A stretch of 64,000 bases of DNA from Nannochloropsis salina CCMP1776. Taxonomy: Eukaryota; Sar; Eustigmatophyceae; Eustigmatales; Monodopsidaceae. Location of the stretch: contig SDOX01000010.1 in NCBI GenBank assembly GCA_004565275.1, positions 381,446 to 445,445 of the forward strand, in the 5' to 3' direction. Both the position numbers and the translations under genes were made by a program. Shown piece after piece: positions 9,887 to 19,063 of this stretch. Positions within the stretch are counted from its first letter, which is position 1; every line of letters begins with the position of its first letter. Under the pieces are notes generated by a model. The model worked only from the letters and a program-made list of their open reading frames with translations. It was not told the origin of the DNA and ran no database searches.

Positions 9887-10654
9887 GTGACGGTGGTAAG
9901 CCCTTCGCCTGCGTCGCTTTTCCTCGACGTGCCCCGCAAACCTCCCCCCCCCCTTTCACGCGCACGCCCTACGAGCACAGGTGGCATGTCTGCGGCACGG
10001 CATCGTTCCCAGAGGCGACCACGAGTCCTTCTTGCCGCCACGGGAAGTGTCGCGACGGTCAAAATTCCGGAATTGGCGCTGCGCCTATCCCTTGTCGCTG
10101 GCGCCGAGGTGAAGGTCGCTCTCACGAAGGCAGCACGGCACTTCTGGGAGTGTGCGAAGGTGTACAACCCCGCAGCATGGGCCTCTTTCCAGGAACTGGG
10201 AGGAAGGGTGGAAGTACTGGAGGACAAGAATGAGTGGGACGCCTGGAATGCAATGGGGGACCCGGTCTTACACATCCAGCTTCGGGACTGGGCTGACCTT
10301 CTCCTGATCGCCCCCTTATCGGCCAATACACTGGGGAAACTGGCCCACGGCCTCTGTGACAACCTCGTTACGAGCATTGTTCGGGCTTGGGATGTAAAGC
10401 GGAAGCCTGTGCTATTGGCTCCCGCCATGAACACGCACATGTGGGAGCATCCTTTCACAGCACAGCAACTTCGGATGCTGCAAACCGACCTGCACTACGC
10501 TGTCATTCCGCCCGTCTCGAAACTACTGGCCTGTGGAGACCGAGGACAAGGTGGGTTGGCGGCCATCGAAGACCTGGTGAGGGCAGTGCAGGATCAACTA
10601 CAGGCTTATCTGGGGAGGGACGCGAGCGGAGATGGTCGGGAGGGATCAACGTGA
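9887..10654 (+). CDS. PPCDC: phosphopantothenoylcysteine decarboxylase
   Basis: Encodes 255 residues in one exon, or 222 from a second ATG at 9986, which lies nearer to the conserved domain. The flavoprotein fold begins at RVLLAATGSVA. The motif VLHIQLRDWADLLLIAPLSANTLGK contains the catalytic His of the HAL3/PPCDC family. PAMNTHMWEHP matches the substrate-recognition PAMNxxMW motif, and the late LLACGDRGQGGLA segment matches the GxGR flap with its reactive Cys. The enzyme is FMN-dependent and decarboxylates 4'-phosphopantothenoyl-cysteine in coenzyme A synthesis, normally as a cytosolic trimer. Only about 70-170 nt separate it from the mL46 start on the other strand, so the two probably share a bidirectional promoter. 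Confidence 0.93.
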   Translation: MTVVSPSPASLFLDVPRKPPPPLSRARPTSTGGMSAARHRSQRRPRVLLAATGSVATVKIPELALRLSLVAGAEVKVALTKAARHFWECAKVYNPAAWASFQELGGRVEVLEDKNEWDAWNAMGDPVLHIQLRDWADLLLIAPLSANTLGKLAHGLCDNLVTSIVRAWDVKRKPVLLAPAMNTHMWEHPFTAQQLRMLQTDLHYAVIPPVSKLLACGDRGQGGLAAIEDLVRAVQDQLQAYLGRDASGDGREGST

Positions 10655-10844
10655 AGGCTTCGAAAAGCAAGAAAGTAACGTCTGCTAGCCGCCACCTGGC
10701 TTAAATTTTCTATTGTTACATCAAGCCGCGGGGACTGCTCGCCCACGCCCTCTTCCTCCATGTTTCTCACGCACATGCGCCCTTCCCTCTTCCCGGGCAT
10801 CGCTCTCTTCCGCGTTCCGCACGGCCCACAGACGGAGCCGCATC

Positions 10845-11943
10845 TCAAGCCAAGCCCTCAAACAAGGCAGTCCACTGCCCCTCCGAGAAAGGGGGGCCTT
10901 CCTCGTTCACAAGGCAGAGTGCTCGGCCCACGGCCTCTGGCCGCTCCAAGGCCCGGACCACCAGCTCCGCGACCGAAACCCTGGCGGCGTCTCCGACCAG
11001 GGAGTCGCCTTGCTCCACCACGACTCGTTTCCGTGCCCCCTCCTCCACCTTGAGCAGGGTCGAGACGTCCGTGTTCGTCCAGGGGCCGCCCACTAGCCGG
11101 CCGGGCCGGACCTGTGGGGGGAAGGAGAAGGGGGGAGGGAGGGAGGGAGGGCAGGCTGAACAGAGAAGCCAGGCGGCGTGTCTGCACTGGGACCATACCC
11201 CAGCCCTCTTTTCTTTCTACGCCCCGACATCTTCCTTAAGGAGTACTCACGATCAAGATGTCGAAGCCCTCGGTGCTTGCCATCTGCCTGAGCAGGTCCT
11301 CGCTATCCCGTTTTGCGTCCAGCACGCCAAATGCGTTCAGTATCGAATAGGGCAGCTGCTTGGTGCGAAGCACTCCCACCGAGCTCAAAAAGACCACTTT
11401 TTTCACGGCCCGCTTTCGAGGTTTGCTCGTGATAGCTTTTAGTATGTTCTGAACGCCTTTGCGGTCAACTGCGTCTGGGGTATTGCCCCCCCGCCATCGG
11501 GGAGAAGGGAAAGCACTGGTGCCCGTGGCAATGATGACACAGTCTACGTCGCTTAAGGGGCCATACAAGGAGCCGATATCACGGGAGTCCGCTTCGGCAA
11601 ATTCAAGTTTGGGGCTCTCGCCTCCCAAGACCTTGCGTAGCTTCGCATCACTGCGTCCGACTGCCCTCACTTGATACCTCCCCTCGTCGACCAATCGAGC
11701 CGTGATAAGTTGCCCGCAACCACCTGTTGAGCCTATAACACAGACACGGTCATTCACCTTTAGCTCCACCGCCATCATTGTGAAAGGACTCGTGCTTTTC
11801 CTTCCCGCATAGCTCCCGCTGGCATGTCGCGGGCCTCGGCTGCGTGGGCGAGCCGCGAAAAGGGCGTCAGGAAGTAGCGGAAAGGAAAAACCCCATGCGG
11901 TCCAGGCCCAGAAAAGGACAACCAAGGGAAGCGGCCGCCACAT
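10845..11943 (-). CDS. plastid NAD(P)-binding atypical SDR (NmrA/HCF173-like)
   Basis: Model: exons 11943-11251 and 11111-10845, about 319 residues. ATG 11943 begins MWRPLPLVVLFWAWTAWG-FSF, a signal peptide with a Phe after the expected cleavage site, typical of stramenopile plastid proteins. The Rossmann motif is VCVIGSTGGCGQLI near residue 70, followed by the VRAVGRS loop, an acidic DVDCVIIATG strand and KKVVFLSSVGV. The donor ATC|GTGAGT and acceptor CCCCCCACAG join FDILI to VRPGRLVGGPW in phase, restoring the RPG-xL element of atypical SDRs. The tail covers VSVAELVVRALERP. Relatives include NmrA-like, HCF173 and Tic62-type plastid proteins that bind NADP(H). Substrate unknown. A longer frame upstream (to 12159) is open but lacks targeting features. 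Confidence 0.8.
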
Positions 11944-12172
11944 GGCTGGAGCTCGTCTCCCACTGTGCGAATGGGCGTGGGAGTTGGGTGTGGGGGGTGC
12001 GGCAATGAGCTGAAAGTTCCGAAGGGTCGTCGCTTTTTCTTGCTCGCCTCGCTCCTTCTCCTTCTTCCCGTGAAGACTTGACTTACCGGACACCTTTTCT
12101 AATATTTGCCCGCCTGGGTAAGCCAACAAGGAGTTTAAAGCTTTTTGACCCACATTCATACATCAGGAACCC

Positions 12173-13681
12173 ATGGGAACATGCCATAGCGCGTCAGCCT
12201 TTGTTTTGTTGCTCGTGCTTCTTGTAAGCATCAGCCTCACTACAGGTACGGATCATAACATGTGTGAGCTTGACTTCAATCGTGCGAGCTTAATTTGCAA
12301 CACATGTATACACATGCGCGCCTTCAGTAATGGCTGCGGCTGAGCCCACTCTCTCTCGGAAGGAACATTTGGATGCTAAGAGGGCTTTTGACCGGGTAAA
12401 GCAACACCCTGTGACGGACGGAGATGGGCCCCTCATTGAATACAAGGCAGCAGACGGGACCATGAAAACCATGACACAGGTGAGCAAAGGCACGGTCGTT
12501 CAATATAGGAAAGGATTCTACGTGTACTCTAGTACTCAGGAAGGTCATTTCAACCGACGAGACCTGGGAATGTCACCCTTCCCACCCAGACCTCACCTTC
12601 CTTTTGTGCCCGATTGCCTAGGCCGACCTCCAGCAGCGTCTGCAGCAGCAAGACGCCGTGCTCCCCCAGCTGAACGAGGACGGCAGCACACTGACCAAGT
12701 CAGAGGAAGGAAAAGCGACGCTTGAGGAGGTGCGTGGCACGGTACATCTATTGGGGGATGGGGTTGGAATCCTCAGGACACTGGAAAAAAAATCAAGCCA
12801 TCGAAGGGAGGGGGAAAAGGAATTTCGCGCTCAGACATACCCCTTCATACACACAGCTGAAGACCAAGGACCCCTACCTGTCGCGCATGGTCGAGGCCTC
12901 CAAGTTTGCATTGCACAGGTCCGTCTCCCATGTCTGATCAGGACGGTGAAAGGCACCTGTTGTCCCTGTGCCGTTGTCATAGATTTAAAAACAACACACA
13001 CGACGATTGACTCATGCTTTACAGACTGCAAGCGGACGGGGCGCTGGACAAAGAAATGCGGCTGAAGTCACTCCATACTGTGGAGGAGGAGGGACCTGAG
13101 GTAAGGAAGAGCGCAGAAGCGCCCTCATACCGAAGCTGTCAACCTCGAGCACGCTCTGCATAATCTTACTTTCGTTCATGCCTCGCTAGGGAACTTCTAT
13201 GTTGGACGCGGACCATATCAAGCTCCATCTACGTCTGGTGGTGGAAGATGAGACGACGCACCAGGAAGAGGTCGAGGTACGGCGTGGACGCGCGTGGGAA
13301 GGAAGGTGCTTGCTTTCGCGCCTCACGAACCTACGAAATGACGCTTCGGCCCAATCACATGCCTTCTCATAGGTCGTGCTAGAGGGCAGGGACGGACACG
13401 GGGCGCTGACACATGCCTGGCGACTTGTAGGTGAGGAGAAAGTGGCCATCGCCCTCTCCGTCCTTGAGGCACCGCCACCTGCGTCGTCCTGGAGATGGCT
13501 CTCGGTGCTCACGGGCGTCATAAATGGCGAGCGTGTCCTGCTGACTGGCAGGGAGTGGTCCCCAGGGATGGTTTGGATGGTGGGAGGCGGCCTTGTGTGC
13601 GTCGCGGTTGGATTGACGTTGGTGGTCACGAGCGCCGTTGGCAAGAAGTCAGGCAGGGGGGGTTCCAGAAAGGGGGATTGA
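12173..13681 (+). CDS. seven-exon single-pass membrane protein, unknown function
   Basis: I assemble seven exons: 12173-12245, 12328-12479, 12622-12729, 12857-12918, 13025-13100, 13190-13276 and 13373-13681, all with GT-AG introns of 82-142 nt and consistent phase, giving 288 residues. Residues 1-24 are a signal peptide (SASAFVLLLVLLVSISLTT). The lumenal part is polar and includes a Gln-rich coil (ADLQQRLQQQDAVLPQL) and an acidic HLRLVVEDETTHQEEVEVVL segment. A C-terminal span (MVWMVGGGLVCVAVGLTLVV) is followed by a short basic tail KKSGRGGSRKGD. This predicts a type I ER or plasma-membrane protein. I do not recognise the family. It is divergent from the plastid SDR, with 229 nt between start codons. 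Confidence 0.7.
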
Positions 13682-14411
13682 AAAAATTCAAGTTGGCCCG
13701 CAATATGAAGATAATCAAGACCTAGAAATTGTAAGAAGAATGAATTGATCCCGCAGGGCGCTACTCGCCGCTTCCTGCATGTGTCTCCTCTTCCTTTGTG
13801 GGGCTATCATTTCTTTTTCATACCTGCTGGGCATTATTGTATGCCTCATCATCACATTATTGACGGCTGCCTGAGGGAAAGACGCGTGTGCTTGAAATGT
13901 CACTGCTCTTGGGTGGGCGCTTGAGCAATCCTGAATGGAAGCGCTTTGGAATTGCGTCAGGTTACCAGGATGAATTGAGATATCAGAAGGAGTGTAGCAG
14001 AGACATCATGACACATGAAAAGTGGCAGCGAATCCCTAGCTAGACAGCATGGAAATGAAGCTGAAAGGTCAGCCTTCCAATATCTGCAAATCATCGGCAG
14101 ACCTTCTTTCTTTGTTTTGTCTGCGTTTACAACTATCATGCTATCAGAACACTATACTTTTCATCCGTTTTCCTGTCTTCAATCACCTAGAGCGTGAATG
14201 AATATTGATATATCCCTCAAACTCAAGCAACGCCCCACACACAATAATTAATCGACAATGAATCTGACTGTAGCTCGCCAGGCACAGTCTTTGTCGAAAT
14301 CTTTTTACTAACTGATTGTGAATCTATCCCCTCTCTCTACATTGCGAATGCTTTCGTCCCCTAACTATCAAATAATCGGCTAACGCATCACCATATTGAA
14401 CTTCAAGGTTT
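13682..14411. other. convergent 3' intergenic region
   Basis: AT-richer sequence between the 3' ends of the seven-exon membrane protein gene and the ankyrin/CCCH gene. Short frames only; nothing recognised. Confidence 0.5.
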
Positions 14412-17400
14412 CTAATTAGTTTTCTCACCCGAATCATGTCTGAATAAGCAAGCCGAGCCACCATCACATCCAGCGCCTTTGCCAAAAAATCGGCATTTCC
14501 TAGAATGTACAAAATTCCTACTTCCTTTCTCTGCCGTATATTTTCGGCCATTTCCAACCGCTGTGGGGGGAGGAACAGGAAGATTTGAGTTTGTCGTAGG
14601 AAGAGCCACACTAGTATCTTTGATAGCTGATTTGACTGCAGGGATGGCGGTTATAGAATGTGCACCAGAATCAGAATAAGAGGCGCCCGAGGCGATGGTG
14701 GTTTTCGTATCTTGGCTGCACTGGGATGTTGGAGAAGCCAACGCCGCCGGAGCGGCAATGGACTGCGGCTTTTCTTCTCCTTGCTCGACGGAAGGCATCA
14801 TCGCAGAATGGTTAACCTGTTTTTGAACCTGCCTTGGCTGCAGCAATGGTACTCCTTTGGCGACAGAGTTGGAGCCCTCCAAAGTTTTTGCACGGCGATC
14901 AGAGTGTAATTGAGGTGGCTTTGCCGAGGCTGGGCCGCTACGCATGGGCTTCGCGATGGCCACGTTTTGGTGAGGGTGGAATAAAACTTGTTGATGCTGT
15001 TGGTGGTGCGTGTCGCTCTTCGACGAGATGGTAGAACTGGTGGACTCCGTCTCCAAAACGTCATCCCGGCTTGTGGTCCGCCCCAGGTCTCCCCGTAGCT
15101 GCTGCTGCCCAGATGGCTCCGTTTGCTGCCTCGAGTGCTCCTGCTGCCGACTGCGCAGGTGCTGACATGAGGACGTCTTGACCATGCGTGACATCGTCTC
15201 GGCCTCGCTCGCGGAGTCTTCTCCCTGCCTCTGCTTTTCGACCGCCGAGTGAGCCTGCGAGTGTAGAGGTGGCGCATCCCGGTGCTCACCCTTCTGGGGA
15301 AAAACGAGGACCTTGTCTGAGCCCAGACCGGGCACGGACGGGGACGAGAGGATCGAGGATGATTGAGAGGACAAGGAGGAAACTTCTGTAGCACTGAGGA
15401 CGGCAGGGATGGAAGAAGACGTCCCTGCGTTCCCTTCGATTTCTTCTCGAGGAGACACATGAGCCGTAGCTTCCTGGCCCTCAGGCCCCTCACGTGTACA
15501 TCCTTGATCGTCCAGGCGCCGGCCGCAGCTTTCCTCCTCCCGCACTTCCTCCGTGGCCAAGGCAGTTTTCAGTCGGGCCTCTCGCGATATACACGCCTTC
15601 TCTGCGTCCTGAGCCTCGCTCAATAGCTTCTCGGCTGCTTTCACCTTGGCCGCGGCTTCTACGCGCAAAGAAGCCCAGACAGCTGCCTCTTCCGAGGCCA
15701 TGGCCTGGTTTTCCTTCCGTTCGATCTTCGCGCAAAATTTTTCGAACTTCTTGCGACGCTTTTCTTCAAGGGCGGCTTGCTTAAAGAGGGCCTTCACAGG
15801 TTCGGCAATGACAGGAGGAGTGGGTTTGGCAGTGTCCGCTATTTTTGTCGGCTTTGCATCCTGGAGTGCGGGAGGGTCTAGCGAGCACGAAGCTGTTGAT
15901 AGGAAGAGTATATTTGATGCCGAGGCATCAGTAGAGGATTCTTGTACAGGGGCTTGGGACTGCGGCGGCTGTGACTCAGTCGAGGGCTCTTCAAGGGTTG
16001 TTGGCTCGCAATACGTAGGAGCCTGGGACGGTCTCGTGAGTCCTGCCGCCCCCACCGCTGTGGGGTTCGGCGTGGACCCTATTACCGAGGTGCACGGTAT
16101 AGATGGAGCACTTGCCGCCGTTGTGGCTGCAGACTCTACAGGGCAGCTGTTTCCATGTTCACTTTTGCCGCCCATCTCCTCTGAGCTGTGTGACATTTTC
16201 GCTTCATTGTCGTGCTGCACCTCTCCCTCGATCTGTGGTCCTTTTGGCGTCTCCGTCCCCCACTGACCGTGCTCGTTCATAATCCTTTCCTCCCTTCTGC
16301 GACGAGCTGCTTCTGTCGCATTAGAATACCGTTGCCGGCGGCGTTCCCGGGCTTCTTCCTTCTTTTGCCAGAGCGTCAGTTGACGTGCTGCAGCCGCTGC
16401 TGTTAAATGGGCAGCCACTTGCTGTAGGCGCGCGCGTCTCGACTCCAGTCCATAGCTTGCCTCCCCACCTTCCCTTCCAGTCTCCATCCCCTCGCCCCAA
16501 TGCCCTCCCGCTACACTCGTGACAATTATCTCCTCTTCTTCGTCGTCCTCGATGGCTCCTCCCTCCAGACACGACTGCACCATTTCCAAGGGCGTTTCTC
16601 TTTTTCCTCCCTCCTCCACTCCCCCTCCCACTCCCCCTCCAACCCGCATTAGAGGACTGGCGCCGTGAGACAACAACAAGGCCACCGTTTCTATCCCGGC
16701 CGAGACGGCTGCGTAATGCAAAGGCGTCAGGTGCAGGGCTGACAACTGATTCAAATCCAAAGCAAAGCGAGGATAACGCGCCTTGTACCGCAGCAAAAGT
16801 TGAAGAAAAAGGCTGTCGCAGGCCTCGGCAATGGCGTGCACGACTGCCCGTCCCTGGTCATCGAGGTCGTGGCTCATATCGAACAGGGCAAAGCCCGTCG
16901 TCGCATCCGTGTCCAGGAGGAAAGCCGCAATGTGCAAGCGGCCGCGGTGGCTCTCCGACAACTCTTGCAACAGGGCCTGCCAGGCCGTCTCCTCCATCGC
17001 CACCCCTCCCTCCGGCGCCGCCAGAGACAGCTGCAGCCCCCCTCCCTCCAGGCCAGGACGCGGGAATATGGGCCGTTGCCGTCGGCGCCCGCCCGCCCCA
17101 GGCTCCAGACGCCGCCAGGGCGTCACACACGCATGCAGCAACGTCTCCCTGCGCGCGTCCCTCGACCGCAGAAAATCATGGTAGAAATGAAGGCTATTGT
17201 CAGCTCCCCCGCCGGTACTGCTATACTGCCAGGTTCTCACACCGTGCCGCCCGTTGCCTGCGGCCTTCCTCCTGATCGTTTCCACCATGGCCAAAAAATG
17301 CGCGAAACGACCTTGCCGAGCTGCCTGGATGGCGTCCTCAAAAGTGACCAGCTTGGCCTCCCCGTTCTCTTCTTTCTCGCGTCGTCGTTGCTCGGCTTTC

Positions 17401-17924
17401 AGTCGACGACGAGCGTCCTTCTCCTGGAGCCGAGCACGCCGAGCTTTCTCCTCAGCGATCAGCTCCTCCCGGCGCTTTTGACGGTCATCCGCCGCCAGCG
17501 CCCGTCGAGCTCGCACTTCATCGTCATCCGCCACTGCCTTATGCCCCGCTGCTTGAGCCTGAGAGGCCCCACCCTGGCGCCCACCCCAGCCCGCGTCGGG
17601 CGCGAGGAAATAGGGCCGGCCCCCGACCCAGACCACGCACTTGCCTGTGCTGGTCATGCACGGGAGGGAGGGAGGCTGAGGGAGCAAGCTGATGGACGCC
17701 GCAGACAGTGCGGGTGCCGCGGGTAACGCTTGCTGGGCTTCCGCGTCCCCAGAGGCCTGTTGACCGTCGCTTCGTCGGCGACGGCAATGCTGCCAGTGCA
17801 AGCGCAGGAGCTCGTCCACCTCCCCGTCCTCATCAAACCAGTAGGCTTCCTCCTCCTCCTCGGCCTCCTCTGAGCTTAGATCCTCGTCTCCTTCCACTCC
17901 TTCTATGTCCTCGTTGATGTGCAT
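14412..17924 (-). CDS. ankyrin-repeat protein with C-terminal CCCH zinc finger
   Basis: A single open frame of 1170 residues from ATG 17924. The N-terminus is very acidic (EEAEEEEEAYWFDEDGE). Residues about 115-200 are a basic coiled coil (RQKRREELIAEEKARRARLQ). Ankyrin-type helices follow around residues 240-430, best seen in LTPLHYAAVSAGIETVALLL and REPL-like lead-ins such as RRETLLHACV. The middle and C-terminal half is a long Ser/Gln/Pro-rich, presumably disordered stretch with a second Lys-rich coil (KRRKKFEKFCAKIERKE). The last 35 residues contain a zinc finger, CRFFGKGAGC-x5-C-x3-H, spacing C-x8-C-x5-C-x3-H, as in RNA-binding proteins. An RNA- or ribosome-associated scaffold is a guess. 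Its start lies only about 80 nt from the end of the next minus-strand gene. Confidence 0.75.
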   Translation of the reverse strand: MHINEDIEGVEGDEDLSSEEAEEEEEAYWFDEDGEVDELLRLHWQHCRRRRSDGQQASGDAEAQQALPAAPALSAASISLLPQPPSLPCMTSTGKCVVWVGGRPYFLAPDAGWGGRQGGASQAQAAGHKAVADDDEVRARRALAADDRQKRREELIAEEKARRARLQEKDARRRLKAEQRRREKEENGEAKLVTFEDAIQAARQGRFAHFLAMVETIRRKAAGNGRHGVRTWQYSSTGGGADNSLHFYHDFLRSRDARRETLLHACVTPWRRLEPGAGGRRRQRPIFPRPGLEGGGLQLSLAAPEGGVAMEETAWQALLQELSESHRGRLHIAAFLLDTDATTGFALFDMSHDLDDQGRAVVHAIAEACDSLFLQLLLRYKARYPRFALDLNQLSALHLTPLHYAAVSAGIETVALLLSHGASPLMRVGGGVGGGVEEGGKRETPLEMVQSCLEGGAIEDDEEEEIIVTSVAGGHWGEGMETGREGGEASYGLESRRARLQQVAAHLTAAAAARQLTLWQKKEEARERRRQRYSNATEAARRRREERIMNEHGQWGTETPKGPQIEGEVQHDNEAKMSHSSEEMGGKSEHGNSCPVESAATTAASAPSIPCTSVIGSTPNPTAVGAAGLTRPSQAPTYCEPTTLEEPSTESQPPQSQAPVQESSTDASASNILFLSTASCSLDPPALQDAKPTKIADTAKPTPPVIAEPVKALFKQAALEEKRRKKFEKFCAKIERKENQAMASEEAAVWASLRVEAAAKVKAAEKLLSEAQDAEKACISREARLKTALATEEVREEESCGRRLDDQGCTREGPEGQEATAHVSPREEIEGNAGTSSSIPAVLSATEVSSLSSQSSSILSSPSVPGLGSDKVLVFPQKGEHRDAPPLHSQAHSAVEKQRQGEDSASEAETMSRMVKTSSCQHLRSRQQEHSRQQTEPSGQQQLRGDLGRTTSRDDVLETESTSSTISSKSDTHHQQHQQVLFHPHQNVAIAKPMRSGPASAKPPQLHSDRRAKTLEGSNSVAKGVPLLQPRQVQKQVNHSAMMPSVEQGEEKPQSIAAPAALASPTSQCSQDTKTTIASGASYSDSGAHSITAIPAVKSAIKDTSVALPTTNSNLPVPPPTAVGNGRKYTAEKGSRNFVHSRKCRFFGKGAGCDGGSACLFRHDSGEKTN

Positions 17925-18005
17925 TAAAACCTACGCGGGCAGGGAAGACATGACGATGACCAATTTGAGAGAGTGGTACACCTTTCCATCGATCTGACGG
18001 ATGAG

Positions 18006-18573
18006 TCAGAAGAATGGCCCAATATTATTAAACGTCTCCAGTCGATTAAAAGAGACACGACCAAAATGTGGGACCATGGTTTGAATCATCAGGGCGCCTC
18101 CGAAAAGAAAAAGTGCTGTCTCGAACCACCCAAGCGAGGAGTCAAGGTGAAGAGACACTTCAGCAAAAGCGAAAAGGCCCGCACGAAGTAAGCCATCCGC
18201 GCCACACCATTCCTCCCTCTTTAGAGGTAAATTGTTTTTTACTCGCACAATCGGTAATCGAAACGTACCTCGTAGGCTCGACAAAGTTGCCATAAGCGAG
18301 TGTGGCGCTGGGCATCGCCTTCTCCTAGGGCCAGGAAGGGTAAAGCCAAGGCCTTGAAAGCCGCGCGCACCGAAAACTCGTCTGGAGGGGGTGATTTCGG
18401 CAAATCAAGAAGAGCTAGCGCCTCTTTCTCATTCATGTGAACGTTGTGTACGCTTGCTGGTGAGCAACCCTGTGACCCGTCCTCGCTAAGTGGTGCTTCA
18501 AATGAACCAAGCCTCGCTGTCCAAAATGACCACAAGCTGTCCGGAAAAGATTGGGGAAAGGGACGTCAACACA
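18006..18573 (-). CDS. small degenerate J-domain-like protein, 5' end uncertain
   Basis: Two exons are well supported: up to 18536 down to 18269, and 18218 to 18006, joined across a 50-nt intron (GAG|GTACGT...TCTAAAG). The joined protein has EKEALALLDLPKSPPPDEFSVRAAFKAL and then LWQLCRAYEREEW. This resembles helices I, II and IV of a J domain, but the HPD motif is replaced by LPFLAL, so Hsp70 stimulation is unlikely. A hydrophobic stretch ETALFLFGGALMIQTMV follows near the C-terminus. In-frame ATG 18436 is the safest start. An upstream exon ending at 18573 (beginning MGPSHSV at about 18674) could join through an intron of only 36 nt, which is doubtful. Function unknown; may be organellar. Confidence 0.42.
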
Positions 18574-19063
18574 TGGCTAAGCCTATCTCCTCGTGTAGTG
18601 ACACGTCAAATGCATTCCACAGCGCTTGACGCGCGCGTGAGGGCGGGACGTGGACGCTGTGGGAAGGACCCATGGCAGCCGCGGCCCGTCAGCGAGAGCA
18701 AGCGACGCGTACGTTGCTTAACACCGCAGTGCTCCAGTCTTTGCCTGACCTAAAAATAACCTTAATAAGGACGCGGTAACGGGGCACAGATTTGTGAAGA
18801 CATGTTGGACTACTGTGAGGTGAGATTTTGGTTTGTATTGTACATCAAGGCATGATGTGTTTCGAACTGGCGTGTTATTAGGAGATGCTGGGTTTCAATG
18901 CTCAAGTCCTGCGTGACCGAAGGGCCCGCGTCCTCGGGTGGTGTGTCGGGCAAGACCGCTGCCACCACGACATTTGCTCTGATACCATTTACTGCTTTTG
19001 AAGTTTAAAGGCCATTTTTACATGTCATTGATGCGCACAGGCTTTGTGCATCGAAAAGGTACC

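Noticed and set aside
11944-12159. Upstream extension of the plastid SDR to an ATG at 12159
   Set aside because: The ATG at 11943 directly begins a signal peptide with the plastid-type Phe site; the extension would bury that signal.
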